From: Sphingomonas sp.
GTDB taxonomy: Bacteria; Pseudomonadota; Alphaproteobacteria; Sphingomonadales; Sphingomonadaceae
Assembly: GCA_017304655.1 (NCBI GenBank)
Contig: JAFKLY010000008.1
Coordinates: forward strand, 124,001-188,000
Direction: 5' to 3'
DNA: 64,000 nt
The notes below the pieces were generated by a model. It had not been told where the DNA came from. It searched no databases and saw nothing but the letters and a program-made list of their open reading frames with translations. Position numbers and translations under genes: made by a program. Of the stretch, positions 1 to 7,667 are shown in pieces (the stretch's first letter is position 1; each line of letters starts with the position of its first letter).

Positions 1-1
1 G

Positions 2-436
2 GTCGTCTATATGGTCGCAGGCTTCACCAACAGCTTCCGCGCCATCTATCTGGATGGGCGCACGCACACCGATCCCGATCTCTATGTCCCCACCTATAAC
101 GGGGAATCGATCGGCAAATGGGAAGGCGACACGCTTGTCGTCACCACCAAGGGCTTTGAGACCGACCATCACTGGATCGACATCGGCCTGCCGGTGAGCG
201 ACGAATTCCAGATCGTCGAGCGGATCAAGATGGTCAATTCGGGCAACACGCTCGAGATCGAATATATCATGACCGACCCGAAGAACTGGAAGGGTGAGTG
301 GCGCAACACCAAGCGCTGGGACCGGGTGCTGGAAAGCGACATCGGCGAAGTGGAATGCACCGAGGCGCGCAACGCCAATCTGCCCGGCACCGACCGCGGC
401 CAGGAAACGCTGCAGAAGCGCGGCGACGAGAAATGA
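2..436 (+). CDS. Hypothetical protein, 5' end outside window
   Basis: This reading frame is open from the first bases of the window to a TGA, so the N-terminus is missing; an internal ATG lies at 11 but the frame continues upstream of it. I do not recognise a named domain. The visible part is clearly paralogous to the product at 1282-2097: both contain a PTYNG-x-SIG-x-WEGDTLV block followed by a D-x-F/V-x-ERI segment. By analogy with that paralog it is probably an exported soluble protein. Its stop overlaps the next gene (aaATGA), which implies translational coupling. Function unknown. Confidence 0.8.
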   Translation, partial: VVYMVAGFTNSFRAIYLDGRTHTDPDLYVPTYNGESIGKWEGDTLVVTTKGFETDHHWIDIGLPVSDEFQIVERIKMVNSGNTLEIEYIMTDPKNWKGEWRNTKRWDRVLESDIGEVECTEARNANLPGTDRGQETLQKRGDEK

Positions 437-873
437 AGATGAAAGGACATGATGTGACCAACTGGCAGTCCCTCCTGCGCGCCGGCGCGCTTGTCGTCGC
501 GGCCGTTGCGGCGCCGGCCATCGCGCACCACAGCTTCGCGATGTTCGACCAGACCAAGACGGTCTCGCTGAAAGGCACGGTCGCGGAGTTCCAGTGGACC
601 AATCCGCACGCATGGATCGAGCTGGACGTGCCCAATGCGCGTGGCGTGGTCGAGCGCTGGAGCATCGAGCTCAACAGCCCGAACAACCTGACCCGCCAGG
701 GCTGGCGCCGCTCGACGCTCAAGCCGGGCGACAAGGTGACCGTGACCATCAATCCGCTGCGCGACGGCAAGAAGGGTGGCTTGTTCAACACCGTCCTGCT
801 GCCCGACGGCAAGCGCCTGGGCGGCGAGCGTGCCAGCGATGGCAAGGCGATCAACGTCCCCACGGCCAATTGA
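433..873 (+). CDS. Exported DUF6152-type small protein (first copy)
   Basis: Exported protein of about 140 residues. A hydrophobic signal segment (LLRAGALVVAAVAAPAIA) precedes the mature start HHSFAMFD. The body is a compact domain with TNPHAW, SPNNL and LKPGDKV blocks and matches the DUF6152 family, whose function is unknown. The ATG at 433 overlaps the upstream stop. A GTG at 454 is an equally good start because AAAGGA at 442-447 sits at ideal spacing for it. The next gene is a close paralog, so this is a local duplication within one transcription unit. Confidence 0.85.
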   Translation: MKMKGHDVTNWQSLLRAGALVVAAVAAPAIAHHSFAMFDQTKTVSLKGTVAEFQWTNPHAWIELDVPNARGVVERWSIELNSPNNLTRQGWRRSTLKPGDKVTVTINPLRDGKKGGLFNTVLLPDGKRLGGERASDGKAINVPTAN

Positions 874-887
874 GGAAGATGAAACCC

Positions 888-1253
888 ATGCGTATCAAAT
901 GGATCGCAACCCTCGGCCTGGCCGCCATGGCCGCCGCAGCGGGCGCTCATCACAGCTTCGCGATGTTCGACATGAAGAAGGAAGCCGCTGCGCAGGGCGC
1001 CGTGACCGACTTCAAATGGACGAACCCGCATGCCTGGATGCATGTCGACGTGCCCAATCCGGATGGCAGCACGACCAACTGGGCCTTCGAGATGACCAGC
1101 CCCAACAATCTTGTCCACAGCGGCTGGCGGCGCTCATCGCTAAAGCCGGGCGACAAGGTGAAGGTGACCTATCACCCGCTGGTCAACGGCAAGCCGGGCG
1201 GCGCGCTCATGAAAGTGGTGCTGCCCAACGGCACGACGCTCGAGAACAAATAA
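888..1253 (+). CDS. Exported DUF6152-type small protein (second copy)
   Basis: Paralog of the preceding gene, about 121 residues. It has a signal peptide (IATLGLAAMAAAAG) followed by the same HHSFAMFD mature start, then the TNPHAW, SPNNL and LKPGDKV blocks. I chose the ATG at 888 because AGGAAG at 873-878 is 9 nt upstream. An ATG at 879 is possible but lies against the Shine-Dalgarno sequence. It is only 14 nt from the upstream stop, so co-transcribed. Function unknown; the repeated architecture suggests a periplasmic binding or accessory role, but that is inference. Confidence 0.85.
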   Translation: MRIKWIATLGLAAMAAAAGAHHSFAMFDMKKEAAAQGAVTDFKWTNPHAWMHVDVPNPDGSTTNWAFEMTSPNNLVHSGWRRSSLKPGDKVKVTYHPLVNGKPGGALMKVVLPNGTTLENK

Positions 1254-1281
1254 GCACAGAAGACCACGGAGGGGTTCATTG

Positions 1282-2097
1282 ATGAGGCGGATCAACATGC
1301 CGTTGCTGGCGCTGGCGGCACTCATGCTCGCCGGGCCGGCTGCGGCCCAGCAGCCGGCGGCCGAGCCGCAGCCCGAGACGGTCGAACCGGAAACAATCTG
1401 GCCGGCCTCGGCGGAGAAGGTCGACTTTGCCGCGCTGCAGGCGCTACCGGACTGGCGCGGCCTGTGGGCACCAATGCTCGGCGGCAGCCCGAAGCCGGAA
1501 ATCCCGCAGCTCAAGGGCAAGTACAAGAAGCATTATGACGAGATTCAGGTGCTCATCAAAAGCGGCGACCCCGAAGCGCTGCTGAAGGTCGAACGGCGCC
1601 CTTCCGCCTGCGATCCGCCGGGTATGCCGGGCATGATGAACCAGCCCTATAATCTGGAGTTCCTGTTCACGCCCGGCCGCGTGACCGTGATCCAGGAAGC
1701 CTATATGCAGGTGCGCCGCATCTTCACGGACGGCCGCCCGCTGCCGGAGGACCCGGACCCCACCTATAACGGCGTCTCGATCGGCCATTGGGAAGGCGAC
1801 ACGCTGGTCGCCACGACCATCGGCCTGCGCGACGGCGGCACGATGGGGCGCTGGGGGATCACCTATAGCGACAAGGTGAAGCTCACCGAGCGCATTCACC
1901 TCGACCCGAACAACAAGGATATCCTCCTTGTTGAAAACACCTTCGAGGACCCCGAAGCGCTCGTCGCGCCCTGGCATTCGGTCTATAAGTTCAAGCGCCA
2001 GCGGGGCTTCGACCAGATCGAATTCATCTGCGCGCAGAACGATCGCAACCCGATCAACGAAAAGGGCGAAGTCGAGTTCATCGGCGTCCAGAAATAA
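1282..2097 (+). CDS. Exported hypothetical protein, paralog of the first gene
   Basis: 271 residues with a clear signal peptide (LLALAALMLAGPAAAQQ) and a Pro/Glu-rich linker. The C-terminal half carries the PTYNGVSIGHWEGDTLV block shared with the partial gene at 2-436. I know no characterised member and propose no reaction. The ATG at 1282 is preferred over a TTG at 1279 because GGAGGGG lies just upstream. It closes a run of four same-strand genes in an A, B, B', A' paralog pattern and is followed by a regulator. Confidence 0.85.
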   Translation: MRRINMPLLALAALMLAGPAAAQQPAAEPQPETVEPETIWPASAEKVDFAALQALPDWRGLWAPMLGGSPKPEIPQLKGKYKKHYDEIQVLIKSGDPEALLKVERRPSACDPPGMPGMMNQPYNLEFLFTPGRVTVIQEAYMQVRRIFTDGRPLPEDPDPTYNGVSIGHWEGDTLVATTIGLRDGGTMGRWGITYSDKVKLTERIHLDPNNKDILLVENTFEDPEALVAPWHSVYKFKRQRGFDQIEFICAQNDRNPINEKGEVEFIGVQK

Positions 2098-2105
2098 GGC
2101 GAAGA

Positions 2106-2153
2106 CCCGCCGGATCGTCCCGGCTATACGGGTAAGGACGGGACACCGGCGGG
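2106..2153 (+). promoter_or_regulatory. Long hairpin covering the translation start of the next gene
   Basis: CCCGCCGG (2106-2113) pairs perfectly with CCGGCGGG (2146-2153). Inside it, GTCCC (2117-2121) pairs with GGGAC (2140-2144). The right arm ends one base before the GTG start at 2155, so any Shine-Dalgarno sequence (AAGG at 2134-2137, GGGAC at 2140-2144) is inside the structure. It could control translation of the regulator or act as a factor-dependent terminator of the upstream operon; there is no T-run. Confidence 0.5.
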
Positions 2154-2154
2154 C

Positions 2155-3438
2155 GTGAGCAATAACGACGAACAGGACAGGCTGCGACTGGTCGCCGAGC
2201 GGATCGGCGGCCCGGCTGTGCTTGGCCGCTCGCGCACGCTCCAGGCGCTGTTCGACTATCTGCTCGACCGCACGCTCAGGAACGAGCCGCCCAAGGAAAT
2301 CGAAATCGCGATGGACGTGTTCGGCCGCTCGCAGGCCGACGGTCCGGGCGACGCCAGCGTCCGCGTCCAGGTCCACCGCCTGCGCCGCAAGCTCGAGACC
2401 TATTATGCCGGCGACGGGCGCAAGGACGACGAGCGCCTGATCCTGCCCAAAGGGGAATATCGCTTCCAGCTTGTGGCGGCCGCTGAAGCCATGACCCAGC
2501 TTGCCGATGCCGATCTGCCCTCAGCGCCTGCCGCTGCCCCCGCACGCGCCGGCCGGCAACGCTGGCTGTTCCTGCTGACTGGTCTGCTGGTCGGCGCAAC
2601 CCTGATGGCCGCGGCTCTGCAATTCTGGACGCGCGACCCGATGGCTCCCTTGCGTGCCTCGGCTGTGTGGCAGCCCCTGATCGCATCGGGCCGCACGCTG
2701 AGCATCGTCACCGGCGACTATTATATCGTCGGCGAGCGCGACAAGCCCGGCGCCGACCCGACCCGGCTGGTCCGCGACTTCTCGATCAACTCGCGCGAGG
2801 ACCTCGCCGAACTGTTCATGCGCGACCCGGCCCTGCGCGACCGCTATGTCGACCTCAATCTCTATTATCTGCCGGTCAGCACGGCTTATGCGATGAAGGC
2901 ATTGCTGCCGGTCCTGGCGCCGCGCCTTGGCGGTCGCCGGCCTTCCTTCGTCGTCCCGTCCTCGCGCTTCACGGCGTCGCGCCTCAAGGATGGTGACATC
3001 GTCTATGTCGGCTTGTTGAGCGGCCTCGGCCTGCTGAGCGAGCCGGCCTTCGCCAATTCCCGCTTCGCGCCGGGCGGCAGCTATGACGAGATTTTCGACA
3101 TCAAGACCAACCGCCTCTACGCGGCCGATCCGCCGGGCGACCAGACCCTCGTACGGCGCAACTATGCCTATATCGCCCACCTGCCCGGCCCGAATGGCAA
3201 CCACATCTTCATCGTGGCGGGCACGCGAGACCCGGCCCTGCTCCAGGCGGCGGACATCCTGTCCTCCCGCGACACCGTCCGGCAGCTCGAAGCAGCGGCC
3301 AAGGGCGGCTATTTCGAGGCGCTGTTCGCAGTCGATGGCGTGGGTGAGGACAATCTGCGCGGCACGCTGATCGCCGCCGCGCCGCGCTCGCCTGACGGCA
3401 TCTGGGACGCGGCGGAAGGTGCCGACGGGCGCAAATAG
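2155..3438 (+). CDS. Membrane-anchored winged-helix transcriptional regulator (putative)
   Basis: 427 residues. The N-terminal ~100 residues (GRSRTLQALFDYLLDRTL, SVRVQVHRLRRKLETYY, LPKGEYRF) look like the OmpR/ToxR-type winged-helix domain found in single-component membrane regulators. One transmembrane helix follows (WLFLLTGLLVGATLMAAAL, about 138-157), then a ~270-residue domain that would be periplasmic and has no motif I recognise. The start is GTG; no better in-frame start exists and the DNA-binding homology begins at once. It may sense a periplasmic signal and regulate the exported-protein operon upstream. Function inferred from architecture only. Confidence 0.75.
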   Translation: MSNNDEQDRLRLVAERIGGPAVLGRSRTLQALFDYLLDRTLRNEPPKEIEIAMDVFGRSQADGPGDASVRVQVHRLRRKLETYYAGDGRKDDERLILPKGEYRFQLVAAAEAMTQLADADLPSAPAAAPARAGRQRWLFLLTGLLVGATLMAAALQFWTRDPMAPLRASAVWQPLIASGRTLSIVTGDYYIVGERDKPGADPTRLVRDFSINSREDLAELFMRDPALRDRYVDLNLYYLPVSTAYAMKALLPVLAPRLGGRRPSFVVPSSRFTASRLKDGDIVYVGLLSGLGLLSEPAFANSRFAPGGSYDEIFDIKTNRLYAADPPGDQTLVRRNYAYIAHLPGPNGNHIFIVAGTRDPALLQAADILSSRDTVRQLEAAAKGGYFEALFAVDGVGEDNLRGTLIAAAPRSPDGIWDAAEGADGRK

Positions 3439-3468
3439 CCCCCTCCCCCGGTGTCCGCGCCGACCCTT

Positions 3469-5097
3469 CTACAGGCGGGACGCGCGCTTCTCCTTGGCCG
3501 TGATGAACTCGATCAGCGCGGGTTGCCCGGCCTGTGTGGCGGCGATACCCCGGCGGATCGCGTCGGCAATGTCCTCAGGCCGCTCGACCCGCTCGCCATA
3601 GCCGCCCAACGCCCGCGCGAAGGCGGCATAGTCGCCCGAGATATCAGTCGCGCGGTAGCGCTCCGTCGCTTCCGGCATGATGTCCAGCTCGATGGCCATA
3701 GCGCTGTTGTTGAGCAGGATCGAGAGAATCGGCAGCCGCTCGCGCACCGCCGTCTCGAAGTCCATACCGGTGAAGCCGATGGCCGCATCGCCCCAGACGT
3801 TGATGCACAGCTTGTCCGGGCAGGCGAGCTTGGCGCCCATGGCAAGGCCGAGGCCATAGCCGAGCTGGGTCGACTTGCCCCAGCCGATGTAGGAGAGCGG
3901 CGTTGTCGTCTTCCAGAAGGGCGTGAGCTGATCGCGCGGGCTGCCGGCATCATGGGTGATGATGGTGTTCGCCACATCGACGGTCTGCTGCAGTTCCCAC
4001 AGCACCCGATAAGGCGTCATCGGGCGATCGTCGCTGGTGAGGATCGGCAGCCACGCGCGCATCCACGCGGCCTCGACCGCCGCGATCTCCGCCGCGACCG
4101 GCGCGCTGTCACGTGGGCCATCAATCAGTTCCCGGCACGCCTCGATCAGCATGCCCAGCGTGAGCTGCGCGTCGCCGATGAGAGCATGCTCGCACGGCAC
4201 CGACTTGTTGAGGTCGGCCGGATCGAGCGTGGCGTGGATGACGCGCTTGCCCTTGGGCATGCGCACGCCAAAGGCGGTCTCCGAGAAGCTGCAGCCGATG
4301 CCGAGGATGAGGTCCGCCTCGTCCAGGAAATGGCGCAGCTGGCCGGGGATCGCCGCGCCGCCGGAACCGAGCGCGAGCGGATGCGTCTCATCGAAGCAGC
4401 TCTTGCCTTCCAGGCTGGTGGAGACGGGAATGGCGAGCAGCTCCGCCAGCGTGCGTAGCTCCGCATAGGCATTGGCCCAGTGGACGCCCTGCCCCGCATA
4501 CAGCACCGGCCGCTTCGCCTCGACCAGCATCCGCGCGGCGACGCGCACGGCCTCCGGATCCGGGCCGAAGCGGTTGCTGCGGGTGGGCTGATAATCGAGC
4601 GGCGCGGGAATTTCCTCAGACAACACGTCCCAGGGCAGTTCCACGATCGCCGGGCGCAGCCGCCCGTTGCGCAGCTGCGTGAAGGCGCGGCGCATCACAT
4701 TACCCACCTCGCCCGCGACATTGATCGGCTCGGCCAGCTTGCTGATGTCGCGCATCGACACCGTGGCATTATAATTGTCCGGGATGTGGGCGATGCGGCG
4801 GGCATAGCCCTGCGGCAGCACCAGCACCGGCACGGATTCCGAATAGGCCTGGGCGACGCCGCCATAGGCATTCTCCGTCCCCGGCCCGTGCTGCATGGCG
4901 AACACGCCGATCTGCTTGCCACGGGTCAGGCGCGACAAGGCATCGGCCATGTGGACGCCGGTGCGCTCCTGACGGACGATGACCGGCCGGATACCGATCG
5001 CCGCCGCCGTCTCCAGCACCGCGTTGCGGGGGTAGCCGAAAATGACTTCGACCCCTTCCCGCTTCAGAATGTCCGCAATCGCTTCACTGACTTTCAT
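3469..5097 (-). CDS. Thiamine-diphosphate-dependent enzyme, acetolactate synthase-like
   Basis: 542 residues with the full ThDP-enzyme architecture: an N-terminal Pyr domain with the cofactor-activating Glu (QERTGVH, E44), a central domain, and a C-terminal PP domain with the GDAAIGF...NN Mg/ThDP motif near residue 435. The family includes acetolactate synthase, benzoylformate decarboxylase, oxalyl-CoA decarboxylase and glyoxylate carboligase. The pairing with a TauD-type dioxygenase 10 nt upstream, and the absence of an ilvN small subunit, argue for a catabolic 2-oxoacid lyase or carboligase rather than branched-chain synthesis. The substrate cannot be assigned. Confidence 0.85.
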   Translation of the reverse strand: MKVSEAIADILKREGVEVIFGYPRNAVLETAAAIGIRPVIVRQERTGVHMADALSRLTRGKQIGVFAMQHGPGTENAYGGVAQAYSESVPVLVLPQGYARRIAHIPDNYNATVSMRDISKLAEPINVAGEVGNVMRRAFTQLRNGRLRPAIVELPWDVLSEEIPAPLDYQPTRSNRFGPDPEAVRVAARMLVEAKRPVLYAGQGVHWANAYAELRTLAELLAIPVSTSLEGKSCFDETHPLALGSGGAAIPGQLRHFLDEADLILGIGCSFSETAFGVRMPKGKRVIHATLDPADLNKSVPCEHALIGDAQLTLGMLIEACRELIDGPRDSAPVAAEIAAVEAAWMRAWLPILTSDDRPMTPYRVLWELQQTVDVANTIITHDAGSPRDQLTPFWKTTTPLSYIGWGKSTQLGYGLGLAMGAKLACPDKLCINVWGDAAIGFTGMDFETAVRERLPILSILLNNSAMAIELDIMPEATERYRATDISGDYAAFARALGGYGERVERPEDIADAIRRGIAATQAGQPALIEFITAKEKRASRL

Positions 5098-5107
5098 GGA
5101 CGGGCCA

Positions 5108-6055
5108 TCACGCCTTGAAATCAGCCGGGCCGATCGGGCGTTCGCCCTTCACGGTCGTGCGGATCAGGTGGCGGCGCTCATATTTGAAATCATGGACGCC
5201 GCGATGGAGCGTGAAGCGATTGTCCCAGACGATCAGCGTGTCCTTCTTCCACTTGATGCGGCAGTGATAATGGAGGTGCTGCGCCAGGCCCTGCAGGTAG
5301 TTCAGCAGCGCGCGGCTCTCATCCTCGCTCCAGCCGACGAAATGCTTGAAATAGGCGGTGGTGGCGAACAGCGCCTTGCGGCCCGTCTCCGGATGCACGC
5401 GCACGGCCGGGTGGATGCTGGTCAGCTCCTCTTCCTTGAAGTCGTGGCTCTCGCGCAGGCGCAGGCGCTTCTCGGGCGGCAGCTTCTCGTTCTTCGCCCA
5501 GATCTCCGCGCCGGAATAGACGACCTGCAACCCGTCGAGCAGCTTTTTCATGCCCTCGGAGAGATGCTCATAGACGAGATAGGCATTGGAGAAGGCGGTG
5601 TCCCCGCCCCACTGCGGCACCTCCAGCGCGCGCATGACGATGCACTTGGGCGGATGCAGCAGGAAGGGGCTGTCGGTATGGAAATGCTCGAACGAGGGCA
5701 CGACGTTGACCGGCTCGAACGCCTCGCGTCGCACTTCCTGCATGTCCCGGTGCTCGCCATAGATCGGCGCCTGCGGCAGCTCGGTCAGCTCGCCGAAATA
5801 GCGGGAAAAGGCCTTGTGCTGCTCCGGCGTCAGATCCTGATCGCGGAAGACGATGACGGTGAAATGCTCGAAGGCCTTGAGCACTTCGGCCAGCACGTCC
5901 GGCTCCAGCGGCTGACGCAGATCGACGCCGGAAATCTCGCAGCCGCAGGCGCCGCTGATCGGCTCCACGCCGATGTGCTTGAACTCCGGCATGGGCAGGC
6001 CGGCAACGATGGGCGGCGGAAGCGTCGCGTCTTCAAGAACAGGGGCTGTTGCCAT
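5108..6055 (-). CDS. TauD/TfdA-family 2-oxoglutarate-dependent dioxygenase
   Basis: 315 residues. The non-haem iron facial triad is visible as HTD (H126, D128) and the distal His in TLHRG (H284), with the 2-oxoglutarate-binding Arg near R299. Relatives hydroxylate taurine, 2,4-D or phenoxypropionates beside a heteroatom, causing C-S or C-O cleavage. I chose the ATG at 6055, since upstream in-frame sequence does not resemble the family. It is the first gene of an operon with the ThDP enzyme and is divergent from an IclR regulator that probably controls it. Substrate unknown. Confidence 0.9.
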   Translation of the reverse strand: MATAPVLEDATLPPPIVAGLPMPEFKHIGVEPISGACGCEISGVDLRQPLEPDVLAEVLKAFEHFTVIVFRDQDLTPEQHKAFSRYFGELTELPQAPIYGEHRDMQEVRREAFEPVNVVPSFEHFHTDSPFLLHPPKCIVMRALEVPQWGGDTAFSNAYLVYEHLSEGMKKLLDGLQVVYSGAEIWAKNEKLPPEKRLRLRESHDFKEEELTSIHPAVRVHPETGRKALFATTAYFKHFVGWSEDESRALLNYLQGLAQHLHYHCRIKWKKDTLIVWDNRFTLHRGVHDFKYERRHLIRTTVKGERPIGPADFKA

Positions 6056-6290
6056 GATCTGGGTCCTTACACTGGGCGGGCGAGAGGCCCGACTTGGAGA
6101 CTCTTTAATAATGAAGTGGCCTATTTGGCGAGGGGCCGGATGGCAGGATGCGGGCACGCGCGGCGCATGATCGGGGCAGCGGCTCGGCTCGTGATGCGGG
6201 CCATGGCCCCTCTCCTTTCCGGTCAGGTGGCCCTTGCGGCATCACCAGAGCCCGGTCGCTAAGCCGACGAAGAGACCTGGTCAACAATAA

Positions 6291-6305
6291 TTCCATTATG
6301 AGTAA
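6291..6305. promoter_or_regulatory. Imperfect operator-like site 1
   Basis: TTCCATTATGAGTAA matches the perfect dyad at 6312-6326 at 11 of 15 positions and starts exactly 21 bp before it. It is probably the weaker half of a two-site IclR-type operator. Confidence 0.5.
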
Positions 6306-6311
6306 ATAGAT

Positions 6312-6326
6312 TTCCGTTATACGGAA
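6312..6326. promoter_or_regulatory. Operator-like dyad site 2
   Basis: TTCCGTTATACGGAA is a perfect inverted repeat (TTCCGT, 3 nt, ACGGAA). IclR-family proteins often bind 15-bp dyads of this form, in pairs. It lies between the IclR gene and the dioxygenase operon. Confidence 0.6.
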
Positions 6327-6455
6327 TTTAGTGCCAAATTGTTCCGACCGTCGGTGCCGCGCCGCTCATTTGCACTCCCGCCGCCACGCGGGTTAGCATA
6401 AGCGGGAGGATCATCGCCGCGCGGGGCAATGCGGCTCAAGGGGAAGCAGAGGTCT

Positions 6456-7220
6456 ATGAGCGAAGAGGATCGCGGCGCCGGGATGCGGACGATCGCGCTG
6501 ATGAAGGTGATCGCGCAGAGCGGCGCCACCTTCACGCTGAGCGAGCTGGCCGCGCGCGCCGCACTGCCGCCGAGCAGCGTCCATCGCCTGCTCCAGCCGC
6601 TGCTGCGCGCCGGCATGGTGGAGCGCGCGGCGGGTCAGGCCTATCGCGCCGGCAGCGAGTTCCTGCGCATGGCCTCCTCCGTGCTGCGCCAGGTCGATCT
6701 TGGCGGCCTGGGCCGCCCCATCCTCCAGCGGCTCTGGGCGCAGTGGGAAGAGACCTGCTCGCTGTGCGCCTACAAGCCGGCCAGCCATGTGGCCGTGGTG
6801 GTGGAGACCATCCAGACGAAGCACCCGCTGCGTTTCATGATCGAGCCCTACACCGAATTGTCGCTGACCTGGGGATCGCTCGGCCGCGCTGTGCTTGCCG
6901 CCCTGCCCGACGCGGAGGCGGCGGCAGCGATCGAGCGGCCCGGCCTTGGCCCGCTCAGCGGCCAGCCGCTGGCGAGCGCGGAGGAGATGGCCGCGATCAT
7001 CGCCGACATCCGCCAGCAGGGCTTTGCCGCTTATCGCAACGAGCAGATGGACGTCGCCGGTGTGGCGGCAGCGGTGTTCCGCGGCGATGGGACCGTGCTC
7101 GGCAGCCTCGGCATCACCGCCCCGGCGCGCCGCCTGCACCCGGAGATGGTCCCGGCGATGGCGGAAGCGGTCATGGCTGCGGCGGCGGAACTCTCCGGCC
7201 TGCTGGGCTACCGCGCGTGA
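6456..7220 (+). CDS. IclR-family transcriptional regulator
   Basis: About 254 residues. The N-terminal helix-turn-helix (FTLSELAARAALPPSSVHRL) is followed by an IclR effector domain (LGRAVLAALPD, GFAAYRNEQMDVAGVAAAVF, LGSLGITAPARRL). ATG 6456 is preferred because AGAGG lies just upstream; an ATG at 6429 would add nine residues. The divergent position relative to the dioxygenase/ThDP-enzyme operon makes it the likely local regulator, with the ligand probably a substrate or product of that pathway. Confidence 0.9.
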   Translation: MSEEDRGAGMRTIALMKVIAQSGATFTLSELAARAALPPSSVHRLLQPLLRAGMVERAAGQAYRAGSEFLRMASSVLRQVDLGGLGRPILQRLWAQWEETCSLCAYKPASHVAVVVETIQTKHPLRFMIEPYTELSLTWGSLGRAVLAALPDAEAAAAIERPGLGPLSGQPLASAEEMAAIIADIRQQGFAAYRNEQMDVAGVAAAVFRGDGTVLGSLGITAPARRLHPEMVPAMAEAVMAAAAELSGLLGYRA

Positions 7221-7667
7221 CGCGCTGATGGGCCGTCGGCGCAGCATAGGCGGCGCGGATAAAGTCCGACCTGTGCGAGTGTCCGGTTTGGAGGATCGTT
7301 GAGGAGGAAGCGAAAGTCAGGGATGGGGTGGGGAACTGCCCGTCCGCTATCGGACAGTACATTCTGGCAAGCAGTCGTTATTGCGCCGCAGCTGCGGAGG
7401 CAGCGTTCGACCAGAATCGGTTGTTCATGCCAAGTATCTCGAACGTCCGATGTTGATGAAAACAGCCGATCATCTATCGGAGCAACGAAGGAAAAGCCGA
7501 ATGTTCGAACACGCGATATTTTAGCTAAATCGCTCGACGGCTTCCGGCTTTCCGCGGGCTTAAATAATCACAATCAATTTCCATCTCGCCTGAAGCGCCG
7601 TACTAGATGCTGGAACGTCACGTACCGTTCAATTTTAATATTAACACCGCTCGACTTTGACGTGAAG
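7221..7667. other. AT-richer gene-free flank of accessory gene
   Basis: A 447 bp stretch with no convincing gene. Base composition shifts visibly: from about 7430 to 7670 it is much richer in A/T than the neighbouring genes. The frame of the next gene happens to be open through here, but the translation is Arg/Ser-rich and does not look like protein. It is probably a boundary of transferred DNA. Confidence 0.6.

Larger units (their letters stand above)
6056..6455. other. Divergent promoter region, dioxygenase / IclR regulator
   Basis: A 400 bp non-coding stretch between two divergent genes. The portion near 6280-6350 is distinctly AT-rich and holds the two operator-like sites listed separately. 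I see no small gene in it. Confidence 0.7.

Noticed and set aside
7299..7667. N-terminal extension of the OLD-like protein
   Set aside because: The frame is open but the translation is Arg/Ser-rich and unlike the family, whose ATPase domain starts directly at residues after 7668.
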